Assembly: GCA_964522445.1 (NCBI GenBank)
Contig: CAZFUY010000001.1
Coordinates: forward strand, 6,540 to 70,539
Direction of reading: 5' to 3'
DNA length: 64,000 nt
Source of the DNA: CAZFUY01 sp964522445
Lineage (GTDB): Bacteria > Pseudomonadota > Gammaproteobacteria > SZUA-229
Below the pieces are notes generated by a model that saw only the letters and a list, made by a program, of their open reading frames with translations, was not told the DNA's origin and ran no database searches. The translations under genes were made by a program, and so were the position numbers. This document shows, one piece after another, positions 34,601 to 43,003 of the stretch (positions are counted from its first letter, which is position 1; the number at the start of each line of letters is the position of its first letter).

Positions 34601-35501
34601 AGCAATAGTTGATAAACTGAGTTTGAATGAAAAACAATTACAACTTAAGTCGGCATCTGGCACTATGTCCACCATGAAACATCTATGGTTAACTGCCTGG
34701 GCAGATATTGTCGAATCGATGCGAGCGCGCTGGTTTATGGTGTATGCCGGAATATTCGGCAGTATTGTGGTTTTATTATTTGTCTTTGGTCTGACCGAAT
34801 CACGGATAATGGGCTTTACTGGCCTGTCTCGTTTGTTAATAACCTATATACAGCTCACCATGGCGATACTGCCTATTTTTGTATTGATTACCACTGTCAG
34901 ATCGGTTGCAGGAGATCGTGAGGCAGGAGTATTCGAATACATGCTGTCATTGCCGGTATCACTGTCTGCATGGTACTGGGGTAAAACATTTGGGCGTTTT
35001 GCTGTTATTTTTATGCCAGTATTTATGGCCATGTTAATTGCGATAATTGTCGGTGTTATTCGTGGCGCAGAAGTGCCATGGACATTATTTACTTATTACA
35101 CGGGTTTACTTATTGTTCTTTCATGGTGCTTTCTTGGCATCGGCATGTTGATATCAAGCATTGCAAGAACGGCTGATGTTGCCACAGGTGCGGCATTTGT
35201 TATCTGGTTAGTATTAATATTATTTCTGGATTTAATTTTGCTCGGTATTATGGTGCAGGAAGGCTTAAGTATGGAAGCCGCTGTGGCCGCATCGCTGGTT
35301 AATCCATTACAGGTTTTTAGAACAGCGGCAATGATGTTGTTTGATTCAAAATTGATACTGCTTGGGCCAACCGCGTATGTTATTTTAGATAACTTTAGCG
35401 TGAATGGTTATTTAACTTTTGCACTGTTATATCCATTGTTAATCGGTACTGTAGCAGCAAGCACAGGTTACTGGTTATTTAAACGCAGTGATTTGCCATA
35501 A
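34584..35501 (+). CDS. nosY: ABC transporter permease NosY
   Basis: This 305-residue protein has a cytoplasmic N-terminus of about 45 residues and six predicted membrane helices. Family segments include TTVRSVAGDREAGVFEYMLSLPVS and the Trp/Gly-rich YYTGLLIVLSWCFLGIGMLISS. It forms the membrane part of the NosFY transporter. The start lies within the last codons of nosL (17-bp overlap). It ends the nosBDGHFLY run; a weak hairpin (AACCTGAACAGGTT, then six T, about 35531-35556) could terminate it. Confidence 0.93.
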   Translation: MNTSTEAIVDKLSLNEKQLQLKSASGTMSTMKHLWLTAWADIVESMRARWFMVYAGIFGSIVVLLFVFGLTESRIMGFTGLSRLLITYIQLTMAILPIFVLITTVRSVAGDREAGVFEYMLSLPVSLSAWYWGKTFGRFAVIFMPVFMAMLIAIIVGVIRGAEVPWTLFTYYTGLLIVLSWCFLGIGMLISSIARTADVATGAAFVIWLVLILFLDLILLGIMVQEGLSMEAAVAASLVNPLQVFRTAAMMLFDSKLILLGPTAYVILDNFSVNGYLTFALLYPLLIGTVAASTGYWLFKRSDLP

Positions 35502-35582
35502 TTATTCAGTTCACTCCTGCACTCTATTAGAGCAACCTGAACAGGTTCTTTTTTACAGGGTAGGGCAGGAAAGGAAATATAA

Positions 35583-36497
35583 ATGAGTGAACCCAATACA
35601 CAAATTTTCCACGGCCAAACTCTTGGCAATAAAATAGCGACTTATATTGCAGCAACACGCCCTCCATTTTTAACTGCATCAATACTTCCTGTTATTGCTG
35701 GCCTCGCTTTAGTTTGGGGAGAAATTAATTCATTAAATTTTGGCCTGGGTTTTTTAACCATTTTAAATATTATATTTATTCATGCAGGCTCCAATGTGCT
35801 TAATGATTATTTTGATGCGCGAAATGGAACGGATGACGCTAATACCAGTCGTATTTTTCCCTTCTCGGGCGGCAGTCGTTTTATACAAAATGGTGTTATG
35901 TCAGAAGAGCAAATGTTCAAGTATGGTTTTACATTAATGATGCTAGGTACAGTGCTTGGTGTTGCAATGACCGTTATTACCGGGCCGTTTATTTTAATTG
36001 TTGGTTTAATTGGTGGTTTGTTAGCTATTTTTTATTCAGCGCCACCCTGTCTTGCGTGCAGAGGTTTGGGTGATATAACTATAGCCCTCTGTTTTGGTGT
36101 CTTGCCTGTTGTGGGCACGGCATTTATCCAGACAGGAGAAATAATGACTTCGGCAATCTGGTTGGGAGCAGTGATAGGTTGTTTTGTTGCAGCAATACTC
36201 TGGGTAAATTCAATACCTGATATCGACGCTGATCGAAAAGCAAATAAAATGACATTACCCGCAAGGCTAGGCAAAGATATTGCCACGCATGGCTTAGGAT
36301 TATGGTTTGCATTAGGCTATGTCATTTTATTTTTTTCGCCATTACCTGCAACAAGTTACATTAGTTTGATAGCCATTATCCCCGCAGCAAAAGCAGCCAA
36401 AGGATTAGTTGATGGTAATTTAATGCCGGCTATACCTATGACGCTAATGACTCATGCTGCTGTTTGTGTTTTATTAGCTATAGGCTGCGCTATTTAA
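35583..36497 (+). CDS. UbiA-family prenyltransferase, MenA-like
   Basis: This 304-residue membrane protein has about eight or nine helices and the two Asp-rich prenyl-diphosphate motifs of the UbiA family: NDYFDARNGTDD (about residues 73-84) and PDIDADRKANK near 207. The first motif and the start (ATRPPFLTASILPVIAGLALVW) look closest to 1,4-dihydroxy-2-naphthoate octaprenyltransferase MenA. It would attach an isoprenoid tail to a quinone head group. It follows nosY by 81 bp on the same strand, so quinone supply may be linked to the nos electron chain, though this is an inference. No other men gene is visible in the window. Confidence 0.8.
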   Translation: MSEPNTQIFHGQTLGNKIATYIAATRPPFLTASILPVIAGLALVWGEINSLNFGLGFLTILNIIFIHAGSNVLNDYFDARNGTDDANTSRIFPFSGGSRFIQNGVMSEEQMFKYGFTLMMLGTVLGVAMTVITGPFILIVGLIGGLLAIFYSAPPCLACRGLGDITIALCFGVLPVVGTAFIQTGEIMTSAIWLGAVIGCFVAAILWVNSIPDIDADRKANKMTLPARLGKDIATHGLGLWFALGYVILFFSPLPATSYISLIAIIPAAKAAKGLVDGNLMPAIPMTLMTHAAVCVLLAIGCAI

Positions 36498-36565
36498 TGT
36501 AGGAGTGGCTTTAGCCGCGATTAATCTTTTGTCTAGATAATATCGCTGCTAAAGCTGCTCCTACA
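36498..36565. repeat. REP-like palindrome (GGAGYGGCTTTAGCCGCGA type)
   Basis: The left arm 36498-36521 (GTAGGAGTGGCTTTAGCCGC) and the right arm 36542-36565 (GCTGCTAAAGCTGCTCCTAC) form an imperfect long hairpin; the left arm is also self-complementary (GGCTTTAGCC). The sequence type matches the REP palindromes of pseudomonads and related bacteria that are mobilised by RAYT transposases. It sits directly after the prenyltransferase stop. Confidence 0.8.
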
Positions 36566-36593
36566 AAAATAATAAATATTTAAAAGGTTTAGT

Positions 36594-37055
36594 ATGTGTA
36601 AAAAATGCTGGGTAATTGTTGCTCTGTTAATTGTTTTAGTGACAGGCATGTTTATGAAGTTTGTTATTTTAGGTGAAACTGAAAAGCATGCCGATGGTAG
36701 AACAGCAATCAAATTAACAGAAGATGAAAAAAATATAGTATTAAGTGAAATGCGAGTATTTTTAATGAGCGTGCAACAAATTACTCAGGGCATTATTGAT
36801 AAAGACATGCAGGCAGTTTCAAAATCTGCTCGACAGGTAGGTGCTGCTGCACAGGGTGGTGTGCCTGGTTCACTCATTAGAAAATTACCCATAGAGTTTA
36901 AAAAATTAGGTTTTGATACCCATTCAAAATTTGATCAGTTAGCACTAGATGCGGAACAGATGGGTGATGAGGAGTATGCGCTAACTCAGTTAAGTGAATT
37001 AATGCAGAATTGTGTGAGCTGTCATTCTGCTTTTAGATTTGTTGGAACGAAATAG
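36594..37055 (+). CDS. Membrane-anchored monoheme cytochrome with C-terminal heme (cytochrome c'-like)
   Basis: This 153-residue protein has an N-terminal hydrophobic anchor (about residues 5-27) and a helical domain whose only heme motif, CVSCH, is 14 residues from the C-terminus. A C-terminal heme site in a helical bundle is the arrangement of cytochromes c' and c556. The exact family is not recognised. An oddity is the start MCKKCW, with two Cys in the cytoplasmic tip. It stands alone between a REP-like element and the convergent sulfide dehydrogenase run. Confidence 0.75.
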   Translation: MCKKCWVIVALLIVLVTGMFMKFVILGETEKHADGRTAIKLTEDEKNIVLSEMRVFLMSVQQITQGIIDKDMQAVSKSARQVGAAAQGGVPGSLIRKLPIEFKKLGFDTHSKFDQLALDAEQMGDEEYALTQLSELMQNCVSCHSAFRFVGTK

Positions 37056-37103
37056 GCTGCATATAGTTTTATAGTTATAAAGCCAAAAAAAAATGGTTAA
37101 GCT

Positions 37104-37847
37104 TTATTTATCATCAAGAATGGATAAATAAGAAAGAATATTATGTATTTGTTCTTCTGTGAAATGAGACAGAAATGCTTCATCAGGCGCATCTTTATCG
37201 TGGATGCGTTTTTTATTTATAAACATTTTAATCTGGCGTTTTAAATATTTGCTATATTGACCCGTTAGCATGGGTGCGCCTTTTTTGGGTTTGCCTTCGC
37301 CTTTTCTGCCGTGGCATGTTTTGCATTCTTTTTTATAGAGTTTTTTTCCAGCTTTAATATTACCATCAAGTTTTGCAATATTAAGCAGCTTTTTAGTCAT
37401 CATCATACGTTCGTATGCGTCAAATTTTACATCTTTCACCAGGGGTGGTAATTTTGTGACCAGCTTTATTGATTCTAAATAAGCAGCTACATCAACTATT
37501 TCCTGGTCTGGAAGCTGGCCTTTATCAAGGTATTCCAGCATGGGCATATTGGGTCGAATTTTATCTCTAAATAAATGCAATTGATTTATGATATAAGCTG
37601 CGGGCAGGCTGGCCAGGCGTGGGTATTCGCCACCTTTACCACCTTCGGCGTATTCGCCATGACAGCCGGCGCAGGTTTCGTTTATCTCTTCACCTATTTC
37701 AAGGTCGGGTGGGTTTAGTTTTTCAGCAAATGATGGGCCTGTTATTAGAGTAAACAGGATAAATAATAGTTTTATGGCGGGTTTGTAAAGTGCAGAGAAA
37801 TATTTATTAATAAGACCATAAAGATTTTTTCTTTTATTTGCGTTCAT
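37104..37847 (-). CDS. Diheme c-type cytochrome of the flavocytochrome c locus
   Basis: This 247-residue exported protein has a long N-terminal region before a hydrophobic signal (about 24-41) and two heme motifs: CAGCHGEYAEGG near residue 59 and CKTCHGRKGEG near residue 179. Both halves have c4-type spacing. It lies 44 bp downstream of fccB on the same strand. It is probably the soluble electron acceptor of the sulfide dehydrogenase. Compared with FccA proper, it is richer in Lys and lacks the GPATPSIAG segment. Confidence 0.82.
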   Translation of the reverse strand: MNANKRKNLYGLINKYFSALYKPAIKLLFILFTLITGPSFAEKLNPPDLEIGEEINETCAGCHGEYAEGGKGGEYPRLASLPAAYIINQLHLFRDKIRPNMPMLEYLDKGQLPDQEIVDVAAYLESIKLVTKLPPLVKDVKFDAYERMMMTKKLLNIAKLDGNIKAGKKLYKKECKTCHGRKGEGKPKKGAPMLTGQYSKYLKRQIKMFINKKRIHDKDAPDEAFLSHFTEEQIHNILSYLSILDDK

Positions 37848-37891
37848 TTGTGTTTTCTTTTTCTTCTTTCCTAATCTTTGGCTAAGAGCTA

Positions 37892-39175
37892 TTAACCAAA
37901 AATATCATGCGTAATATTATTAAACCATGAATGCGCATAGTCTGCTTCACGTTGTCGCATATGATTACTTGCATCTATCGGTGTAAGACCACCCGCATTT
38001 TCAATTTTTATTATTTTACCATTTTCAAAGCCATAAACCATGGCAACAGAAATAGCATCACCAGGTGCAATTATGCTGTAGCAGGTATTAATTAATGATG
38101 GCTGGATTAAATCACTGTCATTAAAAAGTGAAACAATTGCAGCAGCACATACTTTAGCTTCTGAGTTGGCGGCATAGCCTGATTTTGGTAGTGGCGATGC
38201 TGTGGTGCTATCACCAATTACATGAATGTTTTTATGTATTTTAGATTCAAAAGTACTGTGATCAACTGGGCACCAGCCTGATTTATCGGTAAGGCCAGTA
38301 GTAAAAGCCAGTTTACCTGCTTTTTGTGGCGGAATAATATTAATTACATCGGCCTTAAAATCATCTGCCTGAGCAGAAATAGTTTTTGTTTTTGCATTAA
38401 CACTTTCTACATGGCCCCCGTTAGAACTGCCAATCCATTCAATTAAACTATTATCAGTGCCATAACCATAATGCCGTTTCCATCCCGCTTCAAAAAGTTT
38501 CTGTTTGGAAAATTTATCTTTGTCATCCAGAATAATAATTTTAGATTTTGGTTTATGTTTTTTTAAGTAATGTGCAATCTGTGATGCGCGCTCATAAGGT
38601 GCGGGAGGGCAGCGAAATGGATTGGCAGGTGGCGCAATAATTACTTTGCCGCCATCTGGCATGGCTTCAAGTTGTTTTTTTAATATGAGTGTTTGTGAGC
38701 CAGCCTGATATGAATGAGGAATTATTTCTGATACCTCTTCGCTGTAACCTTCTATTTCATCCCATCTAAAGTCTATACCGGGTGAAATTATGCAGCGATC
38801 ATATTTAAAAATTTTTCCACCACTAATGCTAATAGTCTGTTTATTGGTGTCAATTTTTGATGCAATATCATGAACAACTTTCACGCCGCGTTTTGTTAAA
38901 GCATCGTAAGTAAATTGCAGTGTTTTAAATTTGCGTTCACCACCAAGAAACTCATTGCTCATAAAACAGGTGGTGTAATACTTTTTAGGTTCAATGAGGG
39001 TGATATCAATACTGCTGTCCATAATATGCAGATATTTTGCAGCAGTGACGCCACCAATACCGCCACCTACGATAACCACTTTTTTATTTTTAGCGGCATG
39101 AATCCAGGGGCTAAATGTTAAACAGCTGGATGCAGTAGCAGCTAAAGAAAGTTTTAAAAATTGACGACGTGACAT
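37892..39175 (-). CDS. fccB: Flavocytochrome c sulfide dehydrogenase, flavin subunit
   Basis: This 427-residue protein has a twin-arginine leader (MSRRQFLKLSLAATASS, cleaved after WIHA) and an FAD-binding fold (VVIVGGGIGGVTAAKYL). Three cysteines match the Allochromatium enzyme once its leader is subtracted: Cys70 (TTCFMSN) corresponds to the FAD-linking Cys42, and Cys189 (FRCPPAPYERAS) with Cys365 (NTCYSIIAPGDA) corresponds to the redox disulfide 161-337. All are 28 residues higher, as expected from signal removal. It oxidises sulfide to sulfur in the periplasm and passes electrons to the FccA hemes. It lies between fccA and a second diheme cytochrome. Confidence 0.95.
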   Translation of the reverse strand: MSRRQFLKLSLAATASSCLTFSPWIHAAKNKKVVIVGGGIGGVTAAKYLHIMDSSIDITLIEPKKYYTTCFMSNEFLGGERKFKTLQFTYDALTKRGVKVVHDIASKIDTNKQTISISGGKIFKYDRCIISPGIDFRWDEIEGYSEEVSEIIPHSYQAGSQTLILKKQLEAMPDGGKVIIAPPANPFRCPPAPYERASQIAHYLKKHKPKSKIIILDDKDKFSKQKLFEAGWKRHYGYGTDNSLIEWIGSSNGGHVESVNAKTKTISAQADDFKADVINIIPPQKAGKLAFTTGLTDKSGWCPVDHSTFESKIHKNIHVIGDSTTASPLPKSGYAANSEAKVCAAAIVSLFNDSDLIQPSLINTCYSIIAPGDAISVAMVYGFENGKIIKIENAGGLTPIDASNHMRQREADYAHSWFNNITHDIFG

Positions 39176-39197
39176 AGTGATACCTTATATTCTGGTC

Positions 39198-39791
39198 TTA
39201 TTTTTGAGCAGCATAAAAATTTAATAATTGTTCAATGCCCTGCTGTCCCATCTGCTTATGAATCTTGCGTAGCTTGAGTAGCATCTTGGTGGGTATTTCG
39301 CGTTTTCCACTTAAAATATCGGCAATGGTGTAACGTAAATAAGGTGTTTTCTGACCAGCTAAAATACCGGCATCATCATCTGAAGCACGGCCACCATCTT
39401 CATGGCATTTTTCACAATTATCTGCATGTATTTTTTTGCCCTTTTCAACTAAAGCAGTAGTGTGTTTTTGAGTTGTAGGGATTAAAGTCTGGCTGGAAAA
39501 AAACTCAGACATAAGTTCTATTTGTTCCTCACTGTAGCCTTTGGCTATTCTGTTCATTATTGTTGCTGGGCGCTCATCTTCTTTAAAGGCTTCCATTGCA
39601 TCGATAAAGTAATCGGGGGAAATACCTGCAATACTGGGTGTTGCAGGCCCCTGACTAGAGCCGTTATGGCCATGGCAGGCTGCGCAGGCATTGGTCAGCA
39701 TAGTGGCTTCAGTTGGTGCTTGTGCGTTTACAGTAAGACTAAACAATATGCCTGTTATAAAGCTTATTGAGTAAAAAATTTTACACGTCAT
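39198..39791 (-). CDS. fccA: Flavocytochrome c sulfide dehydrogenase, cytochrome subunit
   Basis: This 197-residue exported diheme cytochrome has a Sec signal (cleaved after VNA, near residue 23). It has heme motifs CAACHGHNGSSQG (near residue 35) and CEKCHEDGG (near 130). The segment GPATPSIAGISPDYFIDAM between them is typical of FccA. It accepts electrons from FccB and passes them on to soluble cytochromes. It is the first gene of fccA-fccB-cytochrome, with 22 bp to fccB. It is divergent from the DUF302 and octaheme run, so both sulfur-related units share one regulatory interval. Confidence 0.9.
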   Translation of the reverse strand: MTCKIFYSISFITGILFSLTVNAQAPTEATMLTNACAACHGHNGSSQGPATPSIAGISPDYFIDAMEAFKEDERPATIMNRIAKGYSEEQIELMSEFFSSQTLIPTTQKHTTALVEKGKKIHADNCEKCHEDGGRASDDDAGILAGQKTPYLRYTIADILSGKREIPTKMLLKLRKIHKQMGQQGIEQLLNFYAAQK

Positions 39792-39913
39792 ATTGTGTTT
39801 GCCCTTTGTTGTGCCGGTTTAGTTTTATTTCAATACCAAATTGTGATTTTCCCCAGGTATTAACTGTAAAAAATCATAGCTATTCATCTTGGTTATTTTA
39901 GCTTAAAGAGTCA

Positions 39914-39927
39914 TTGTTGTAGGTCAA
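39914..39927. promoter_or_regulatory. Possible FNR/DNR-type box between fccA and DUF302 gene
   Basis: TTGTT-GTAG-GTCAA (39914-39927) matches TTGAT-N4-RTCAA at nine of ten fixed positions. It lies 123 bp from the fccA start and 192 bp from the DUF302 start, within the 327-bp divergent interval 39792-40118, which has no long gene. One mismatch and its distance make this a weak call. Confidence 0.35.
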
Positions 39928-39994
39928 AAAAATTAGTTGCTTTTAGCTGCTATAAATTAGTCTGTTGTTTTGATAATTCCCATAAGGAAAGTTT

Positions 39995-40054
39995 ATGTAT
40001 AAATTAACAATACTTGCGCTGACGCAAAGTATATTAGCAAATACTAATATATAA
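39995..40054 (+). CDS. Possible 19-residue leader peptide
   Basis: A short open frame starts with ATG at 39995, 7 bp after AAGGAAAG, and encodes MYKLTILALTQSILANTNI before TAA. The peptide looks like a truncated signal sequence. The last codons overlap an inverted repeat, ATATTAG (40032-40038) with CTAATAT (40044-40050). It could be a leader that tunes expression of the DUF302/octaheme operon, or the remnant of an exported protein gene. There is no homology evidence. Confidence 0.3.
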   Translation: MYKLTILALTQSILANTNI

Positions 40055-40118
40055 GTTATAGCTAAGAGGTAAATAAATTATGAAGATCTTAATCCTTAAC
40101 TGATAGAGGAGAGTAGCC

Positions 40119-40664
40119 ATGATGAAGTCAGTGGTTAGTTTTATAGGCGGGATAGTGTTTACGGGTGTAGTGGCCTGGAATATGGCAGGTAGCATGATGC
40201 TAAGAGAAGTTGAAAGTCCTTTTGGTGTGGAAGAAACCGCCGCACGTATTCAAAGGAATATTCAGTCTTTATCTGGTAACGGCTGGTCATTATCTGGTTT
40301 GCGCAATCCTGCTCGTGCAGTAGCTAATTCGGGCACTAATGTACCGCCTGTGTTGTTAATTGAAGCGTGTAGTACCAAATACTCAGGCCCTATTCTGAAA
40401 GGTGATGAAACACGTATTCTTTCTATTCTTATGCCATGCACTATTACTGTTTATAAGAAAGATGATGGCAAGACATATGTTGGTCTAATGAACTCAGCGC
40501 TTATGGGGCGCATGTTTGGCCCCCTGGTGGGTGAAATTATGGGTGAAGTGGCTAAGGATCAAAAAGTATTTGTAACCTTTGATCCTAAAAAACCTGCACC
40601 ACCATTAATCAAGATCCGCCCTGGTGGCGGTGGTGCGGGTGGTAAGGCAGCGGATGGTTGCTAA
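40119..40664 (+). CDS. Membrane-anchored DUF302 protein
   Basis: This 181-residue protein has one N-terminal helix (about 5-25) followed by a DUF302-type alpha/beta domain (GVEETAARIQRNIQSLSGNGW, then PVLLIEACSTKYSGPIL and RILSILMPCTITVYKK). The tail is Gly-rich and ends in Cys. DUF302 has no agreed biochemical role but is often found with sulfur-oxidation and c-type cytochrome genes. GAGGAGA precedes the start. It is 38 bp upstream of the octaheme cytochrome gene and probably in the same transcript. Confidence 0.82.
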   Translation: MMKSVVSFIGGIVFTGVVAWNMAGSMMLREVESPFGVEETAARIQRNIQSLSGNGWSLSGLRNPARAVANSGTNVPPVLLIEACSTKYSGPILKGDETRILSILMPCTITVYKKDDGKTYVGLMNSALMGRMFGPLVGEIMGEVAKDQKVFVTFDPKKPAPPLIKIRPGGGGAGGKAADGC

Positions 40665-40702
40665 AACTCACATCAACCCAGATTATTCCATGAGGAGGCA
40701 AT

Positions 40703-42367
40703 ATGTCTAAGCAAATTAACAAAGGCTCTGTGTTTGCAACAGCTTTTGTCATGAGTCTGGCATTTATTGGGTCTACACAGGCCAGTACAGATGCCAGCAC
40801 AACTGACAAAACTGTAAGCGGGGCAATAGATGTGTTCGGGATTGCTGCTGATACACCAGCAAAAAAATCTACCGCAGATCATTCCAGGTTTAAAGAGCTG
40901 CAGGTAAATTTTAAAAGCGGCCCTGAAGTCACAAAGGCCTGTTTGACCTGCCATACCGAGGCAGCCAAACAGTTACATAAAACAAAACACTGGAGCTGGG
41001 ATTACATTAATGGAGATACCAAACAGCATTTAGGTAAGAAGAATGTCATCAATAATTTCTGTACTTCAGTGCCATCTAACTACAAATTCTGCTCAGCATG
41101 TCATATTGGTTATGGATGGAAAGATGACAAGTTTGATTTTGCTGTAGAAGAAAATGTAGATTGTGTGGTTTGTCATGACACCACTGGCAGCTATAAAAAA
41201 CTGCCAGGACTTGCGGGTCATCCAAATTACAAAACGATTGAATGGCCACCTCATTCAGGTAAATTCAGGCCACCAACAGATCTGAAACGTGTCGCTCAGA
41301 ATGTGGGTAAAACCAGCCGTGCAAGCTGTGGCGCATGTCATTTTAGAGGTGGCGGTGGTGATGCAGTGAAGCATGGTGATCTGGATAGTTCATTAACTAA
41401 TCCATCTCGTTATCTTGATGTTCACATGGATGCCAAAGGTCTTAACTTCTCATGTGCAAAATGTCATACCAGTGACCAGCATGAAGTTGCCGGTAGTCGT
41501 TATCAGCCCACTGCCGCTGATGAGCAGGGTGTAATAACTCGTGGCAGTAAAGATGAGCGTAATGCAGCTACCTGTGTAGCCTGTCATGGCAATGAGCCTC
41601 ATCCAGAAAAAGCAGCAAAAATGAATGAGCATACTGACAAGCTGGCTTGCCAGACATGCCATATTCCTGCTTTTGCGCGGGGTAATAAGCACACAAAGAT
41701 GAGCTGGGACTGGTCAACTTTAGGTGATCTGGATGAACAGGGGCATCGCAAACGTATCTGGGGTTCAGATGGCATGGTTAAGTATGATAGTAAAAAAGGA
41801 AGCTTTACTCATGACCGTTATGTGATTCCTGAATATCAGTGGTTCAATGGTGAAGTTGAGTTTACTTTGGCGGATACCGTGTTTGATCCGAATGAAATAT
41901 TGAAAATCAACTCATTCAAAGGCAGTGCAGAAGATGGTAAATCTCGCATATGGCCAACCAAAGTATTCCGTGGCAAACAAATGTATGACAAGGTTAAAAA
42001 TACATTAGTGGTAACCAGTTTGTCCGATGATCCTGATACTGCATTATGGAAAAACTACGACATCAAAAAAGCAGTTGAATTTGGAATGAAAAGTGTAGGC
42101 AGAGAATTCAGTGGAGAAGTGGGCTGGATTGAAACTGAAATGAGCTGGCCTATAACTCACATGGTTGCTCCTAAGGAAGATGCCGTTGAATGTCATCAGT
42201 GCCATCGTGACGGTGGTCGTTTAAAAGATATTAAAGGTATTTATATTCCAGGAGCTAACAACACACCGCTGCTTGATAAATTAGGTTTTGGTGCAGCATT
42301 GCTTACATTAATCGGTGTGTTATTCCATGGTTTGATTCGTGTTCTTATGCATAAGAGAGGAGGGTAA
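40703..42367 (+). CDS. otr: Octaheme tetrathionate-reductase-family cytochrome c, membrane anchored
   Basis: This 554-residue exported protein has a Sec signal (about 1-27) and exactly eight CxxCH sites, starting at residues 80, 130, 154, 209, 251, 291, 316 and 497. The spacing and flanks (KFCSACHIGYGWKD, CQTCHIPAFARG, VECHQCHRDGGRLKD) match the octaheme tetrathionate reductase (OTR) family first described in Shewanella. OTR can reduce tetrathionate, nitrite and hydroxylamine in vitro. Unlike soluble Shewanella OTR it ends in a membrane helix (about 528-546). A cytochrome b gene follows at once, suggesting a quinone-linked complex. In this sulfur-oxidising context it may run in the oxidative direction; the true substrate is unknown. 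Confidence 0.9.
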   Translation: MSKQINKGSVFATAFVMSLAFIGSTQASTDASTTDKTVSGAIDVFGIAADTPAKKSTADHSRFKELQVNFKSGPEVTKACLTCHTEAAKQLHKTKHWSWDYINGDTKQHLGKKNVINNFCTSVPSNYKFCSACHIGYGWKDDKFDFAVEENVDCVVCHDTTGSYKKLPGLAGHPNYKTIEWPPHSGKFRPPTDLKRVAQNVGKTSRASCGACHFRGGGGDAVKHGDLDSSLTNPSRYLDVHMDAKGLNFSCAKCHTSDQHEVAGSRYQPTAADEQGVITRGSKDERNAATCVACHGNEPHPEKAAKMNEHTDKLACQTCHIPAFARGNKHTKMSWDWSTLGDLDEQGHRKRIWGSDGMVKYDSKKGSFTHDRYVIPEYQWFNGEVEFTLADTVFDPNEILKINSFKGSAEDGKSRIWPTKVFRGKQMYDKVKNTLVVTSLSDDPDTALWKNYDIKKAVEFGMKSVGREFSGEVGWIETEMSWPITHMVAPKEDAVECHQCHRDGGRLKDIKGIYIPGANNTPLLDKLGFGAALLTLIGVLFHGLIRVLMHKRGG

Positions 42368-42371
42368 GACA

Positions 42372-42968
42372 ATGGCTGAAAGAATTTATATATTCAAACG
42401 GTTTGAACGTTTCTGGCATTGGGCTCAGGCTCTGCTTATCATTATTATGCTGATAACAGGTTTTGAAGTTCATGGAAGTTACACCCTCTTTGGATTTGAA
42501 GATGCGGTGCAATATCACACCATTGCCGCATGGACGCTGGTTAGTTTATGGGTGTTTGCTGTGTTCTGGCATTTCACAACAGGAGAGTGGAAACAATATA
42601 TTCCAACGCTGGAAAAAGTGGATGCAATGATGAAGTATTACTTAACAGGCATCTTCACTGATGCACCCCATCCTGTTAAACAAACCACATTAAGTAAACA
42701 TAATCCTCTGCAAAGACTGGCTTACCTGTTTGTATTAATGATGATCAACCCATTAATCTGGACAACAGGCTGGTTCTATCTGTTTTACAGTTCATGGGAA
42801 GGCTGGGGACTGGGATGGTTGAGTCTGGAATGGGTTGCCTTTTTTCATGTGATAGCGGCATTTATGATGCTGATATTTCTAATTGCACATGTCTATCTGG
42901 GAACAGCAGGCCATACAGTAACTTCACATATAAAAGCAATGATTACTGGTTGGGAAGAAGTGGATTAA
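42372..42968 (+). CDS. Cytochrome b561-type membrane subunit paired with the octaheme cytochrome
   Basis: This 198-residue protein has four predicted helices and histidines placed for two b hemes: HWAQALLII and HGSYT near helix one, HTIAAWTLV in helix two, and HVIAAFMML plus AHVYLG in helix four. This is the pattern of Ni,Fe-hydrogenase or formate dehydrogenase-type cytochrome b subunits. It would move electrons between quinone and the octaheme protein. The ATG at 42372 lies 4 bp after the octaheme stop; an upstream frame overlapping that gene is rejected. Confidence 0.88.
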   Translation: MAERIYIFKRFERFWHWAQALLIIIMLITGFEVHGSYTLFGFEDAVQYHTIAAWTLVSLWVFAVFWHFTTGEWKQYIPTLEKVDAMMKYYLTGIFTDAPHPVKQTTLSKHNPLQRLAYLFVLMMINPLIWTTGWFYLFYSSWEGWGLGWLSLEWVAFFHVIAAFMMLIFLIAHVYLGTAGHTVTSHIKAMITGWEEVD

Positions 42969-42980
42969 TAAAGGTATATC

Positions 42981-43003
42981 CCCTCCCTCTTTACGAGGGA
43001 GGG
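42981..43003 (+). repeat. CCCTCCCTC palindrome with G-rich right side
   Basis: CCCTCCCTC (42981-42989) pairs exactly with GAGGGAGGG (42995-43003) around TTTAC. The G-rich run continues to 43015 (GGGAGGGTTAGGGGGGAGG). No T tract follows, so it is not a standard terminator. It lies between the cytochrome b stop and the thioredoxin-like gene. Confidence 0.6.

Noticed and set aside
40703..42367. Octaheme cytochrome as hydroxylamine oxidoreductase or octaheme nitrite reductase
   Set aside because: Heme spacing and flanking motifs fit the tetrathionate-reductase family; no HAO-type crosslinking Tyr region was recognised.
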